DNA of 64,000 nucleotides from assembly GCF_014851395.1 (NCBI RefSeq), contig NW_024040707.1, forward strand, positions 8,964,187 through 9,028,186, read 5' to 3'. The position numbers and the translations under genes were made by a program. This stretch comes from Micropterus salmoides (taxonomy: Eukaryota > Chordata > Actinopteri > Centrarchiformes > Centrarchidae). The notes under the pieces were generated by a model. The model worked only from the letters and a program-made list of their open reading frames with translations. It was not told the origin of the DNA and ran no database searches. Of the stretch, positions 36,862 through 49,528 are shown one piece after another (the first letter of the stretch is position 1; each line of letters opens with the position of its first letter).

Positions 36862-37119
36862 TTTATTTGTGTAACAGGAGGGGGATGAAAAATACGAGAA
36901 AAATGACGCAATACTTTGCATTTAAAGGTATTTGGCACATCAGGTGACTGAAAGCACGATAACTACAACCTAGATCCCACATGAGAAAATTTTGACAGCT
37001 GTGCCAAGTGGGAAAACATTTAAGAACAAATTTAAAAATAAATTTTCATGCATGCATATACACACAAACACACAACATGCCTACAATAAGCTTCCATTTG
37101 GATAAACAGTAAGCAGAAG
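36862..37119 (-). other. gtsf1: gtsf1 3' UTR with poly(A) signal
   Basis: TTTATT at 36862-36867 is AATAAA on the minus strand, about 250 nt after the stop codon. Confidence 0.5.
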
Positions 37120-39935
37120 TTACATGTCGAACCATGGGAGGGTATTAGGTGTTCTAAAACTTGGACCAAGATTGTTGGTAGGCCTCATCTCCGGACTGCA
37201 GAGAAACAAAACAAAATTACAATTCAAGAACAAAAAATATGCACAAACGAGTAGTGAGAGCTGAAGCAGACTAACGGAGCAGACCACTTACTTTTTATTC
37301 AAGACCGTGTTGACGCCCCACACAAATGGAACAGCAGTTTCATCAGCCTCTGCAAGATAAAATGCGCCGTTAATCTTACTCCGAAACACCGCTGACTCCG
37401 GCTGCGCCACAGTTTTTTTCTGTCCCCTGCCTGGCATCAACTTCCACTGGAAGAGTCTCAGATGCGTTTCAGCAACTGAGTGTGTAGCCTGCCCCACGTT
37501 ACTGACTGAAGCATTTATCCTTTGAGTTTCTCTGACCTTCTTCACAACTCTCTGCTACCCAGTTTTGTTCCATCATCTGCATGGCTACATATCCCTCAGC
37601 ATTTTGCCACCTGATTTTGCTGACACATGTAGATTTTATTGGTTTGGTAATTAGTGCTTGCTTTTTGCGCTTCCACTATGATTAAGTAGGCTACGTAGTA
37701 AAAATTTTTTTGTATGTGCACAAGATATTATGAAAATTGACCGGATTCTCTACACCGTTCTGTGTCTCACTTCCTGCCCGGTTCCATCTGCTGTGTTGCT
37801 TGACGCGGCATCCGTCAAAAATAGACTCACTGCCTATTCTCTGGGGACTCACAAGTATTAACCATTGCTCTGTAATTGCCCCTTGGGGATAAATAGTGTT
37901 TGTAATGAAATGAAATTGACTAGAATGGCTGCGATTAGCTCTGGCAACCGCGGCGCAGTCGGAGTCAGTGTCCTCTGTATGCCTTGAGTTGAAAATACTT
38001 CAACTCCGAGCAGAAAAGTGCCAGATGTCATCAGCATTTTTTTAAACAGCAAAGAGTGCTCTGACTGATCGCGCCTTAATTAACAAGTTTTGTCACATTT
38101 GTTTAATCCACATAAAAATCCAAGTGTAAAAATAAGTTATGATAATAATACCTTTGTCCCAGTCCTCAGTCATGTTTGGGTTTATCCAAGTACTGACTGG
38201 GATCTGCAGTTGACAATATCCATTTGTACCTCCACCTGTAAACAGAGCATAATCCAGAAACACCGTAAGCACATGTTGACTCTGCATGGTAGAGAAAGAG
38301 ACAATCATGTGATAATCTTACCGTCTTCAGTAACCACAGTATCTCTGTCCTCACACGTTTCAGTGTGGTGACTCAGCTCATGCTTTGGAACCAGATGGCG
38401 AGCATTATAGGGGCAGGTTTTTAGCTCACTGGCCAGTTTCGGGTGATTCTACATCAGTGAAAGTTAAGTTAGGCAACAGTAAAACTTACAGTGGGATGAT
38501 ATCAAATAAACAGCCTGAAAACTCAGCAAGCGGGTAGTCCTGTAACATCAGCACTCTGTATGTTACTCAAATCACAACACAAACATGTAGAGTGCTGGCA
38601 GAGATAAGGGTGCTCAAATCACAGATGGTACAAACATTGGCTCCCAAAACTGCCTGTGTGGCCACTGGAGGAACTCTGGTACCAAAAAAAAAAAAACCAG
38701 TATTAATCGCTGGAGGAAAAAAACCTAACTATTTCTTCTTATTGGTAATTATAATTTGTTCAGACAAGTACACAAGTCAAAACGGCAGGGATAGACAACA
38801 TGGACAATACTTCCTTCAAGTGTTCACAACATTTCAGTCGACCATCTAGAATTCCTTGACAACTCTGCAAACTCCATCAACACAACAAGATCGTGTGATA
38901 TGCCTTAACAGCTACTTAATGAACCTTGTGGGAATATTTGTTTTGTCAAGTACTGCATGACCAGCAATGATGACAAAGGCATAAAAATATACCAGACATA
39001 CTCAGTTACTAGCTGTTTTTTTTTGGGTACACCTACTTCAAACTAGTGAAATCTACAAGAAAAATAAATCTTAGCCTTCATGAAGGTGATAATGTTCAGT
39101 TTTGGTATGAACTGTTTTAGGGAGGTGTCGATTCAACTTTATGGTTATTTTGGAGGCTGTATAGATTGTTGTGCTGTTGAACTGAATTGCAATATAGTGA
39201 GAGGTGTTGTTATATTGCCTTCCCTAACTGACATGCTTGATCTGATAAAATATTAGAAGGCAAGAGTAATTCCAGAGCTGCTGTATAAGCTGCTTTTAAT
39301 TTAGAGTACATAAACTGACAATTGAGTGTAAAAAAAAAAGCCACCGGGAGACAAAAAAAATACAAATAAAGTCCAGTTCGACTATGCATAACATACACGT
39401 CCCTGCACTCTAATTTAATGTAAATCTACAGTCTTTTCTTCTTAAAAGGAAAATTTTCCTTGCCTCTGTCGCCTAGTGCTGCTCTTGGTGGGAACTGTTG
39501 GGTTTCTGTAAATATCATCACAGAATACGGTCTAGACCTGCTCTTTTATATAAGGCGCGAGATTTGGCGCTATATAAATAAAACTGAATTGAAATTGAAC
39601 CCATTAGTTGCAAGAAACAAGTTGTTGTTGACTCACCTTCCTGCACTTGATAAGATGGTAAGGGAAGCGGCAGACCCGGATCTGGTGGTTCTTGTCAAAA
39701 GGGCACTGCAAAAGTTTGTCCGGATCACAGTTTCCTTTTGTGTCTTTATAGTCAGAGAAGAACAAATGAATACATTTCATCCATTAATATTTACTAAAAC
39801 ACAAGATAACTTAAGCTGCAGAAAATTTGGATGAATATCTTTAGTATTACCAGTTTCGTCTTCCAACTGTGCTCTCTCAGCAGAAGATGTCTTGCATGGG
39901 CCGCTAGTGGTTCCAAATCTGATGGTGGTCGCCAT
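37120..39935 (-). CDS. gtsf1: Gametocyte-specific factor 1 (CHHC zinc-finger piRNA factor)
   Basis: Small germline protein that binds Piwi and is needed for piRNA-guided transposon silencing (family knowledge). Coding exons, in order on the minus strand, are 39935-39851, 39743-39637, 38448-38322, 38235-38152, 37349-37292 and 37195-37120. All are GT-AG with closing phases, giving 178 residues against 167 in human. Two CHHC fingers of the form Cx5Hx9Hx3C are complete: C42-H48-H58-C62 (CPFDKNHQIR...PYHLIKC) and C76-H82-H92-C96 (CPYNARH...SHHTETC). The central region keeps the exposed tryptophans W123 and W132 (STWINPNMTEDWDK) thought to contact Piwi, then TAVPFVWG as in GTSF1. The N-terminus (MATTIRFGTTSG) is not conserved and lies outside the fingers; an upstream non-coding exon is possible. 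Intron 2 holds a retroposon tail. Confidence 0.93.
39440..39600 (+). repeat. Retroposon 3' end in gtsf1 intron 2
   Basis: GCGCGAGATTTGGCGCTATA then TAAATAAAACTGAATTGAAA is the 3' end of a short retroposon common in teleosts, with an AATTGA-type tail. The upstream part (TTGCCTCTGTCGCCTAGTGC) also fits. It sits between coding exons 2 and 3. Confidence 0.65.
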
Positions 39936-40824
39936 CTCTAGGTGGAATTTAGTAAAGACGCACAAACTGGCCAAATGGGAGGTCAAAAATTTAAGTGAAG
40001 CTAGCCTGGAATGCAAAACAAACAAAACCCAATGTAATCAAAAGATAGCAACAAATACTGACAGGTTAGTAGATGTACATGCAGCATTCAAAAGCTGCAG
40101 AACCATGACAACCAGTCAGTGGTGTGCACACCATACAGGTGTGCCAAATTTTCTATCACCTGAAAGTGTGCGCGCCTGTTTTATTTTGATTATCCCAGAA
40201 ATACATGCGCACACCTATTTCAGTGTGACTTCAATGCTAAACCCCCCTCCAAAAAAACCGAACAAGAATAAAAATGCTGGTCTACTTAGTAACTTATTTC
40301 CTTACTTATTTCTAAAGGTTTTCTTAGAGACCATATGAAAACCATCTAACTACTGGAGTGTTTTACATAGCGCCAATTTTCTAGCTTGAGAGTGATTAAC
40401 TTAACGCTATGCCAGGTGTGCCGCTTCCAACCAGCCGATTAGAGCAGCACAGCACGCGGTCCGAGGTTCACGTGGATGGTATTAACACGAATAACTGCGA
40501 TTAAATTGCAAGGCATTTACGTGCAGAGCAATTTTTTATAAACTTTTGTTGACCTTTAATTTGCTAATTGTCAACATTTCCCTAAAACCGTGCGTGCAGA
40601 ATGGTTGGCATGCGGCCAAGTTTGCTTGCAACAACTTGTAAGAACGCGTAAATTAGTTTGTTTAAGTCAACGAGTTTAATTTAGATTATCTGACAGAACA
40701 AAGCTAAACAACACATTTAAGACACGTTTCTAACAAGAGGTTTAAATACGGTCTGTAAAATTATAGTGTTACCCCCCAAAAAGAACATTGTATGGACCTG
40801 TTCTTGCCTGCTTCTTCCTCGTGA

Positions 40825-40925
40825 CCATAGTTCGCGAAAAGGGAAAATTTTCGGTCACGCCCCTTGCAATGTTTGAGAGACACGCGAAATCACGTGACTT
40901 CCGGTTCAAACAAAAACAAAAATTC
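40825..40925 (-). promoter_or_regulatory. gtsf1: Candidate gtsf1 promoter: E2F-like, E-box and ETS sites
   Basis: Within 100 bp are TTCGCGAAAA (40831), CACGCGAAAT followed by CACGTGAC (40881-40897) and ACTTCCGGTT (40897). This CpG-containing cluster stands out from AT-rich DNA and lies about 0.9 kb upstream of the gtsf1 ATG. CACGTG together with TTCGCG-type E2F sites is typical of germline promoters controlled by PRC1.6. A weak acceptor directly before the ATG (CACCTAG|AG) would allow a non-coding first exon here. The assignment to gtsf1 is inference. Confidence 0.35.
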
Positions 40926-41448
40926 TCTGCTTAAATACTTGAACATAAAGCCTATATCTGTAAAATAACTAAAACTACATTTAAACGAACTCAAAGTAGC
41001 TACTTTAGCTGACATTTCGTTTGTAAAAACGTGTTACATATGGGCCGGAAAAAACATCTTAAGATGTGATATAGCATCGAGTAAATAAGCAAACACATCT
41101 CCTGTAAATAGGGGAAGAGTATGATTGGGGAGAGTTGGAACACCAATTCCACCAATTAGAGATAGGAGAGTTAGGTGATCATTTTAGTATTTTCCTACTT
41201 CCTCCATGATCAGAAAATAGCTACATTCAGACTATACAGAGAAAAAATAATTTTGGAGGTAAGAAAGTAAAGTTTTTCACCAAGACTATATTTTGTTTAG
41301 CATCTATAATTATTAGAAACTTATTAGATTGAAATGTAGTTTCTTAGGCAAAATGTGATGCATTTTTTTCCTTGCTAATTTCAAACCACCTATCTAAACA
41401 GTGGCTGACAGGGGTGGGGTCAGGTGTAACACTAGTGCTATACATATA

Positions 41449-43056
41449 CAGGTGCATCTCAGAAAATTAGAATATCATGAAAAAGTTCTTTTATTTCAGT
41501 AATTCAACTTAAAAGTTTTAACTAATATGTTATATAGACTCATTACATGCAAAGTGAGATATTTCAAGCCTTTATTTGATATAATTTCGATGATTATGGC
41601 TTACAGCTTATGAAAACCCCAAATTCAAAGTCTCAGAAAATTAGAATATTACATGAAATCAAGAAAAAAAAAAAAAAAGGGATTTTAAATACAGAAATGT
41701 CAGCCCTCTGTATAATCATGCATATGTACTCAGTACTTGGTTTGGGCCCCTTTTGCATGAATTACTGCCTCAATGCAGCGTGGCACGGATGCCATCAACC
41801 TGTGGCACTGCTGAGGTGGTGTGGAAGACCAGGATGCTTCAATAGCAGCCTTCAGCTCTTCTGCATTGTTCGGTCTCATGTCTTTCATCTTTCTCTTGGC
41901 AATGCCCGATAGATTCTCTATGAGTTCAGGTCAGGCGAGTTTGCTGGCCAATCAAGCACAGTAATCCCATGGTCATTGAACCAGGTTTTGGTACTTTTGG
42001 CAGTGTGTGCAGGTGCCAAGTCCTGCTGGAAAATGAAGTCAGCATCTCCATAAAGCTTGTCTGCTGAAGGAAGCATAAAGTGCTCTAAAATGTCCTGGTA
42101 GACGGCTGCGCTGACTCTGGAGTTAATAAAGCACAGTGGACCAACACCAGCAGATGACATGGCTCCCCAAACCAACACAGACTGGAAACTTCACACTGGA
42201 CTTCAAGCATCTTGGATTGTGCCTCGCCATTCTTCCTCCAGACTCTGGGAGCTTGGTTTCCTAATGAGATGTAAAATTTGCTCTCATCAGAAAAGAGGAC
42301 TTTGGACCACTGAGAAACAGACCAGTTCTTTTTTTTCCTTAGCCCAGGTAAGACGCTTCTGACGTTGTTTGTTGTGCAGGAGCGGCTTGACAAGAGGAAT
42401 ACGACATTTGAAGCCCATGTCCAGGACCCGTCTGTGTGACTCTTGATGCAGTAACTCCAGCCTCAGTCCGCTCCTTGTGAAGCTCCCCCACACATTTGAA
42501 TGGCCTTTTCCTGATAATCCTCTCCATGCTACGGTCATCCCTGCTGCTTGTGCACCTTTTTCTTCTACACTTTTCCCTTCCACTTAACTTTCTATTAATG
42601 TGCCTTGATACAGCACTTTGAGAACGTCCAACTTCTTTTGTAATTACCTTTTCAGGCTTTCCCCCCTTGTGGAGGGTGTCAATGATGGTTTTCTGCACAA
42701 CTGTCAGGTCAGCAGTCTTCCCCATGATTGTGAATTCCACTGAACCAGACTGAGAGACCAATTAAAGGCTCAGGAACCCTTTGCAGGTGTGTTGGATTAA
42801 TTAGCTGATTAGAGTGTGACACCAGTGTGAGCCTACAATACTGAACCTTTTCACAATATTCTAATTTTCTGAGACTTTGAATTTGGGGTTTTCATAAGCT
42901 GTAAGCCATAATCATTGAAATTATATCAAATAAAGGCTTGAAATATCTCACTTTGCATGTAATGAGTCTATATAATATATTAGTTTCACCTTTTAAGTTG
43001 AATTACTGAAATAAATGAACTTTTTCATGATATTCAAATTTTAGGAGATGTACCTG
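41449..43056 (-). mobile_element. Tc1-like transposon, both terminal repeats present
   Basis: A 1608-bp element lies between TA at 41447-41448 and TA at 43057-43058. The left end is CAGGTGCATCTCAGAAAATT, the right end the complement with small changes (AGGAGATGTACCTG). Inverted repeats of about 200 bp contain an inner copy of TCTCAGAAAATTAGAATAT near 41632 and its complement near 42855. The family differs from the two at 12.7 and 16.6 kb. Arms and coding region have more mutations than in the 16.6-kb copy. Confidence 0.92.
41730..42725 (-). pseudogene. Tc1-like DD34E transposase, several frameshifts
   Basis: The start MGKTADLTVVQKTIIDTLHK (42725) is followed by a helix-turn-helix (ITKEVGRSQSAVSRHINRKL), WSKVLFSDESKF (first Asp), MLVWGAMSSAGVGPL, FIFQQDLAPAHTA (second Asp) and WPANSPDLN. 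There a one-base loss converts the expected PIENLW into SER-stop at 41918; the rest (IENL, then ASVPRCIEAVIHAKGAQ) continues in another frame to a stop near 41730. Further frame changes lie near 42240 and 42390-42460. Inactive. Confidence 0.88.
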
Positions 43057-43584
43057 TATACAACTAGAGACTTTCTTGATTTTAATATTTTACATAGTGT
43101 CCTTTGCGGTCTGGACCCACCAAGCCTACACTCCAGGGTTAACAGCATTCATTTGTCAGCACTGTGACCAGTCCTCCCCACTCACATGTGTTTCACATGC
43201 TGGCGTGTGTAGCGGCACTCGATCTTTTCCATACTCCATCTCCGTCGGTGGAGAGGGCATAGAAGTGTACAGGCATCTTGTGAGAAATTCCAGTGGTACA
43301 AGAAAAAGTGAAATGTAGAAGGGCTGGTACTGCATACAGGTGAGTACTGGCCCACTTCAAGCACTGACTGTGACTCTAATTAAGAATATACACACATTAG
43401 CACACACAGACGCTCTCCTCTTTTTAGTAAGACCTGAGGATGTAAAAAGATGTTCTTTAATTATATACATTTTAGTAGTATTTATTAAGTATACTGTAAG
43501 TAAGTTTATTCTATAGATAAATTTACATACACATACTGTACATGCACGCGAGTCATCAGACATAGTCTTTTTGAAGACTATTTT

Positions 43585-43614
43585 CTCTCTCTCTCTCTCG
43601 CTCTCTCTCTCGCC
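43585..43614. repeat. (CT)n microsatellite
   Basis: CTCTCTCTCTCTCTCGCTCT run. Confidence 0.9.
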
Positions 43615-44559
43615 TGTCATTCATCGGTCTTGTGCAGAGTTTTCTCTTCAGCAAGTGTTCCTCTTCTGCCACTACACACATACACGCTACGCCTACACAT
43701 GCGCACTGACAACCCAGGGTTAGGGTTACAATTTTGGGAGGAATCTGGTAGTTCTATGTAAAATCAGACATTCAGCACCCCCATATTGCCAAAATGGCAT
43801 GATCCTTGTTTGGCTGCGAAGCTTCGACTGTGAGATTGACAGTCGAATCAGGCTCCGCCCATCGAAGCATCGAATCTGCGACTATTCGAGCTCAGCCTTA
43901 GTACTTTGAGTTATATTAGAGTTATATTTGCTGAAGCAAAAAGTGTTACAACCATACCCGGTCTCCCCTACTCCATTACAAGTCAAAGTCTTGCATTCAA
44001 TGTTTTTTTGCTTAAATAAACATAACTACAGAAATAAATTTATGGAAGGTATCAAAAGTACTCATTATGCAGAACAATATGTTAATTAATAACAATCAGT
44101 TTTATGTTGTTTTATTGTAACATTTGTCTGCCTACAGGTGCAGTGCCCATACTCATTATTGTTATAATGTTAGTATTGTTGTTGCTTCTGTAATCAGTAT
44201 TTTGTAGTTTATTTTAGTTGTAGTTTATCTTTTACATTGATGATGATTGATGGTCAAACACAGTTAAGCTGGACACTGTTTCCCAAATGTCAGATGAAAC
44301 CATGTTATCATCTTATCTATCATCTATTTAAATTCTTGCCAGACGCAAATTCAAAAAATGCACTGCAGAATGTTCTGGGTATGTTAAGTGTATGTGTATG
44401 CCTTTGTATACGAATAACTGTAGATAGCCTATATATTGCTTTATTTTATTTTTAAATAAGATATTTAATGTCGCCTTATTTTAATACACATTTAATTATC
44501 TGTTAAGTTGTGTGTAGCATTAAGGGACTACAAACTTTCGTAGTGGTCAACCCACAGTC

Positions 44560-44700
44560 TATGGGTCAACCTTGTAAATTCTTTTTATTGTCCTCATTTT
44601 TAATCTGGGTGATATTGCCGTCATTACGGTAAATGCACGGCTTTTGGCATTGTCGTATTTGAGCGTTATTACGGTAAGTAAGCGTAACTTGGCGTCAAAC
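44560..44700 (+). promoter_or_regulatory. letmd1: letmd1 5' region with two ATTACGGTAA direct repeats
   Basis: ATTACGGTAA occurs at about 44624 and 44668, 44 bp apart, within the 80 bp before the ATG. No TATA box is evident. The transcription start is not determined. The repeats may be binding sites or coincidence. Confidence 0.3.
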
Positions 44701-47700
44701 ATGGCGCTGTCCTGTTCCAGCCTGTGTAGCAATTTGTCTTTGATCCGACTGTGTGGTCTCAGGACAAACATCATAACAAATGGCCTTTACACTCCGTACA
44801 TGTCCTGTCAGTCCAGGTATGTTTGACACTCTTTATGGCTCATTCCTCCTCGATTTGACACGTTGTTTTACTCGCATCTTACGTGAATCTGTGCTAAGCT
44901 AGCTGCACATCTGTACATGCTCAACCGTGTTATGTTTGATTGAAGAGGCATTTGAGCATATATACCATGATGTAAACGGAGTTATCTTCTTTGTATTGAA
45001 ATTATGGAACTTTATGCTGTCATTGGTACAAGTACAAGATACGACCAAGTTGTTTTAGTCTTGAATATATTCTCAAAATCCAGGGCATGGAGGTGTAGAG
45101 GAGATGTTAATCCATTTTAATGCAATCAGTTTAATCCATTTAGATGCTCTAACTGGAGTAGTTATTCACGTCTAACTATTTATCAGGTTGCCCCTTTGTA
45201 GACACTACTCCTCCTCCGGAGTTAGACGAGGTATTGGCCGATATGTCACCTCCAGACTCCAGAGAGTAAATAGCAGATATGAAGGTTTCCTCAAAAGGCG
45301 ATTTCCTCGCTTTTTTCAGCTGTACCACACTTTTATGGAAGGTAAGATCACTGTTAACTCATATATACATTTTTTGTCTTGTTTTAAAGGTTTTTATTTC
45401 TTTAAAACTGCACACTCCTTCTTTTCCCTGTTGTATAGCTGCAGGTTTTAACAGTAATTAAAGTTTAAATATTGTTGCAGTGAAGCCTAAAATGAAATCT
45501 GAATGGATTTAAGTTTAGAAACATGAACACAATGTCACATTTGAAGTTCACTCTCTTATGTATTTATTATTAAAAAAACATATTTTTTGTAAAAATAATT
45601 GAATCATTCCAGGATTCAAGCTACTGTTCCAAGATGCCAAAGATGTGCGGAGGATAAAAACAAAGATGGTCTCTGATGGATTACAGTTCCAGGATTTGCC
45701 CTACAGGGAGATGGAGAAACTCAGACAGGTGGGTCTCCTTACTGAATGTGCATCATCACACAGGTAGCAGGAACACACATTACAGCCGGGAGGTAAACTT
45801 AACTTATTTGTGTAGCTATCGCTGAGTGAAATGTGGCATCTGCCTCATATTGAAATGATCAGTGTTTTGTTTTTTTCAGAAACCAAAATGCCCACACCTA
45901 GTGTAGCTGTTGCAAGACACCAGCTTTAACATATTTTCACATTTCTAACCAGATAGAGTTAAAAAAACAACAACAAAATATTAAAAAAAAAAGAGATTGG
46001 GTGGAAATGCTGTATATTATTGATCATGTTTCTAGACTTTTTCAAAAACACTCTTAAGTCTATTCAAGTTGAAAGAAAATGATCGATCCACGTCACAAAG
46101 AGAAAATGGCAAAAACACTAGTATAATATTTAAGTATGCAGGATAATCAGGCTATAATTAAACGTTAAAAAGAAAAATGAGACAGAAAAGGAAATTTCGA
46201 TATTTAAATGACATTAAGGACAATTTGAAATGGAAAGTGAAATTTAAATAGAAAATAGAAAACATGAAATGTCCATGCCTAAATTAGGCATAAAAATACT
46301 GGGGAAAAAAGTTCCTTTACAGGAAATGAGGATATGTTGAGACACTACCAGAAGTCATTTAGTGTGAGATGAAAGCTACAATACTAATTACTGTAGTTTT
46401 ATTTGTTCATGGAAATCATACCAAAGGATAATAATTCATCGGTGTTCTGATATTTAAAAGTACCGCATTTAGCATCTTTTTAAATGCAGGAATGAACAGC
46501 GCAAATTCAGAATGGGAACATAATGTACTGACAATTCTCATGAATCATAGTAAATCAGTTACAGATTTTATAGCAGGAGGGAGTATAAGAACTGTGTTGC
46601 AGTGTTTTTGTTTAATACCTTGCTGTTGTTTTATTACAGGTAATGTATATTATCTTATAGTAGCTTTACTTACTTTACATTTATTTTGCAGTTCCGCAGA
46701 GGCATGATCAAGGCCCTTCCGCTGGTGGTGATCTCTATCCCACCCTTTGCCAACTACCTGGTTTTTGTCTTGATGTGAGTTACTTCGAAATAACCATCTT
46801 TTCATTTCACTTGCACCCTTTTTATTCTGAAAAACATTCTGAAAATATAGTAATGTTCATTTATGTCCCTCTGAATACTAGTCCTACATTGTATTGGATT
46901 TCCGTGCTGTACTTTCCTGTTGATTCACATTTATCCGTCACTCCATGTGTCTCTCCTCTCTCTGCTATCATCCCCTCCTGTTCACTGCCAGGTACTTTTT
47001 CCCCCGCCAGCTCCTGATCCCTCATTTCTGGACTCCCAGGCAGCAGGTAGAGTTTCAGGGAGTGTACCATTCCCTCAGGGTCCGGCACCACTGGCCAGTG
47101 CTCAAGGGGCTCGAGTATACGAGCCTCCAGGTCAAAGACAATCAGCTCCAGAGTCGCCTCAAGGACCTGTGTGCTAAAGTAAGTGAAGTCATTGAGAATT
47201 CTGTATTATTATGAGGAAAATGTGGCAGGATAGGTTGTATATTCTCCTTTCACACATATTGGCCATCTGTTCTAGTACTACCAGCTATAAATTGCACTAT
47301 TATATTGCAAATATTCTTGAACATAATTATAGAGCATACATTGATGCATTCACTTTACATAAGGTGATTGAACAGATATAAATTAAAAGAATGTAAGAAT
47401 TACTTGACAAACACCAGGAGTCTAATTTATTTACCTTTTCTACAAGTAGAAATCAATTTATCAACTGAATAAACAACTGAATGAACAGGCGTACCAAGTG
47501 GTAGGCTTGTGTAATCTCAAGCAAACCAATTCCAAAATTACAGATACACAAACCCCTACCCTGAACTGAAGATGTGCATTTCCAATTTTATTTGTAAAAC
47601 AAGGTAATGTTGGGAACCATCTTTGACAATGAATTATATTTTCTAAGCATAACATGTTTTTTACGTTAAACCTTGATCTGAAAAGTAACTATAGCTGTCC

Positions 47701-49528
47701 ATAAACTGCTGGATTAAAAAATACAATATATGCCTGTGGAGTGTAAGTATAAAGAAGCATCAAATAGAAATACTTGAGTGAAGTACAAGTAATTCAAAAC
47801 TGTGTATTTAAGCACTATAGTGAATAGACTTAATTACTTTCTACGACTAGTAATTGAACATTGTTGACACCTGATCAAAATTCAGTTTAATAATATAGTT
47901 AATTGGAAAGATTTTAAATTATATTTCACAAAAATGCACAATATACCTCAAACTAGAAAACTTTAAGCCAACATTAGACTAAATGTCCAAATAACATTGG
48001 TTACATGTAAATAAGATGTTTTCCGATTTTGACGGTCTACAGACTAGTTTGAAACTAGGAAGTAATTACTAAGATCTTTACGCACAAACTTTATTTACAA
48101 ATAGCTGGTGCAAACCAGTTCTGATTATTTTTCATCATGTTGAAGCTCCAATGTAAAGACAATATAGCAGAGACCGCGCTACTTAAATACTTAAACTATT
48201 TACCTGTGAACTGTATCAAACTGCATTTTCACACCTGATTCTTTTTACCCCCAGTAGTCTAGTATAAATAATCCATTGAAAGCGGGATAAACTGACTTTG
48301 TGTATTTTCAGGTGCAAAGTGGAGAAACCCCTCAAGTGTCAGAAATCCTTGCCGTTCGGAGCTTGTTTTCTGGACCCCCTTTGGGTATAAAGAGAATGAG
48401 CGTGGATCAGATGGTTAGTAAAACCCCTCCTCTCTTCACTAAAAGCCATTCTATTGACACGAAATGCAAAAAGCTTTGTTGAACCTGAACACCACTTGAA
48501 AACATCTTCTGTCTGTGTTCCAATGTCCAATCAAGAGACATGTCAGCCGCCTGCTCTTCCTGACGCCTCTCCTACCAGGGTTCCTAATTGGCCGACGGCT
48601 GAACAGCCATGCCCTGGAGCTGCTCCAGCTGGACCGGGCCCTCAGCAGGCTGGGCCCTCACCAGCTGAGTGACTTCGAACTCAGACAGGTCAGTCGCTCT
48701 GCATGACTTGACGAATTACACGTTTTTGCTGTGTAACCCTCAGTAAGCCGTGTTATAAAAACATAATGTTTTTCTCTTTTCAGGCTTGTTACGTAAGGGG
48801 GCTCAATTCTAATAGTCTTTGCATTAACCAGTGTCGCGAGTGGTTATTCCAGTGGCTTCACATGTCCTCCTCTTTGAAAGGTATTTCCATTTGGATGTTT
48901 TTGTAATTTTATTGACTTCAACTGTATCCTAAGCGTAAAGAAACAGGAAAACAGCTGGCCTGGTTCTGTTTCTGGGGGGGGGGTCACTGGTCCATCATAG
49001 GACAACATGTTATATCTTAGTATAAAATCAACAGTATGGTTTTATGGGGATTATGTGTATTTGTAAGTTTTGGCTGGGCACAATTACCTTTTTTAAATAG
49101 AGCCAGGCTGGCTGTTTCCCCCTATTTCCAGTCTTTTTATTAAGCTTATACTAGATATAGTCGTGTTAATATTCCATACATTCTTCTTCGTCAAAAACCT
49201 GGCACCTACATTACCATTACCATTACCCAGAATCCACTTGTACGCCCAATTCAAGCTGACTCAAGTGACATCACTTGGGGAAATCTATCAGACAGCTATC
49301 ACACAGCTCTGGAGCCACAAAAGGCTTTATAAAACTCCCCAGCATCAATTTGTAAAATTAGTGGAATTCTAAAGTGGTATCAATCTTCTCATTAAACTTT
49401 AAAATGTTGAACTCCTCCTTTAATCCTTATTGACTTATTGATTTTTTGCAGACTCAGAGGTGTCACTGCTTCTGCACAGCATTGTATTTCTCTCTGCCAA
49501 CTACCCGAATGGTCCCAGCCGACACTGA
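44701..49528 (+). CDS. letmd1: LETM1 domain-containing protein 1
   Basis: Mitochondrial inner-membrane protein of the LETM1 family (HCCR in human), linked to mitochondrial structure and respiration. Nine exons: 44701-44816, 45187-45341, 45613-45728, 46692-46774, 46992-47178, 48312-48413, 48536-48688, 48784-48880 and 49452-49528. Phases close to give 361 residues; human has 360. The start ATGG follows AAAC (good context). The N-terminus is Ser/Leu/Arg-rich, as expected of a targeting peptide. A transmembrane segment lies near residues 133-160 (LPLVVISIPPFANYLVFVLM), then YFFPRQLLIPHFWTPRQQ and the LETM1-type ribosome-binding-like domain to the end (ACYVRGLNSN, SLLLHSIVFLSANYPNG), all closely like human LETMD1. 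The exon 6 donor is GTTAGT and the exon 7 acceptor has a poor pyrimidine tract; that 122-bp intron is the least certain. Confidence 0.93.

Larger units (their letters stand above)
41109..43970. mobile_element. Possible TIR element (TAGGGGA ends) carrying a nested Tc1 insertion
   Basis: The left end TAGGGGAAGAGTATGATT (41109) and the right end ACCCGGTCTCCCCTA (43956-43970) are imperfect inverted repeats that I associate with a fish repeat. The Tc1 copy at 41449-43056 lies inside. No transposase of its own and no clear target duplication were seen. Confidence 0.35.

Noticed and set aside
44644..44826. Longer letmd1 start upstream of 44701
   Set aside because: The frame opens with TTG, not ATG; the first ATG is 44701, in good context.
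46920..47177. Open frame overlapping letmd1 exon 5
   Set aside because: It is a shadow in another frame; the exon 5 frame gives the conserved LETMD1 sequence and correct phases.
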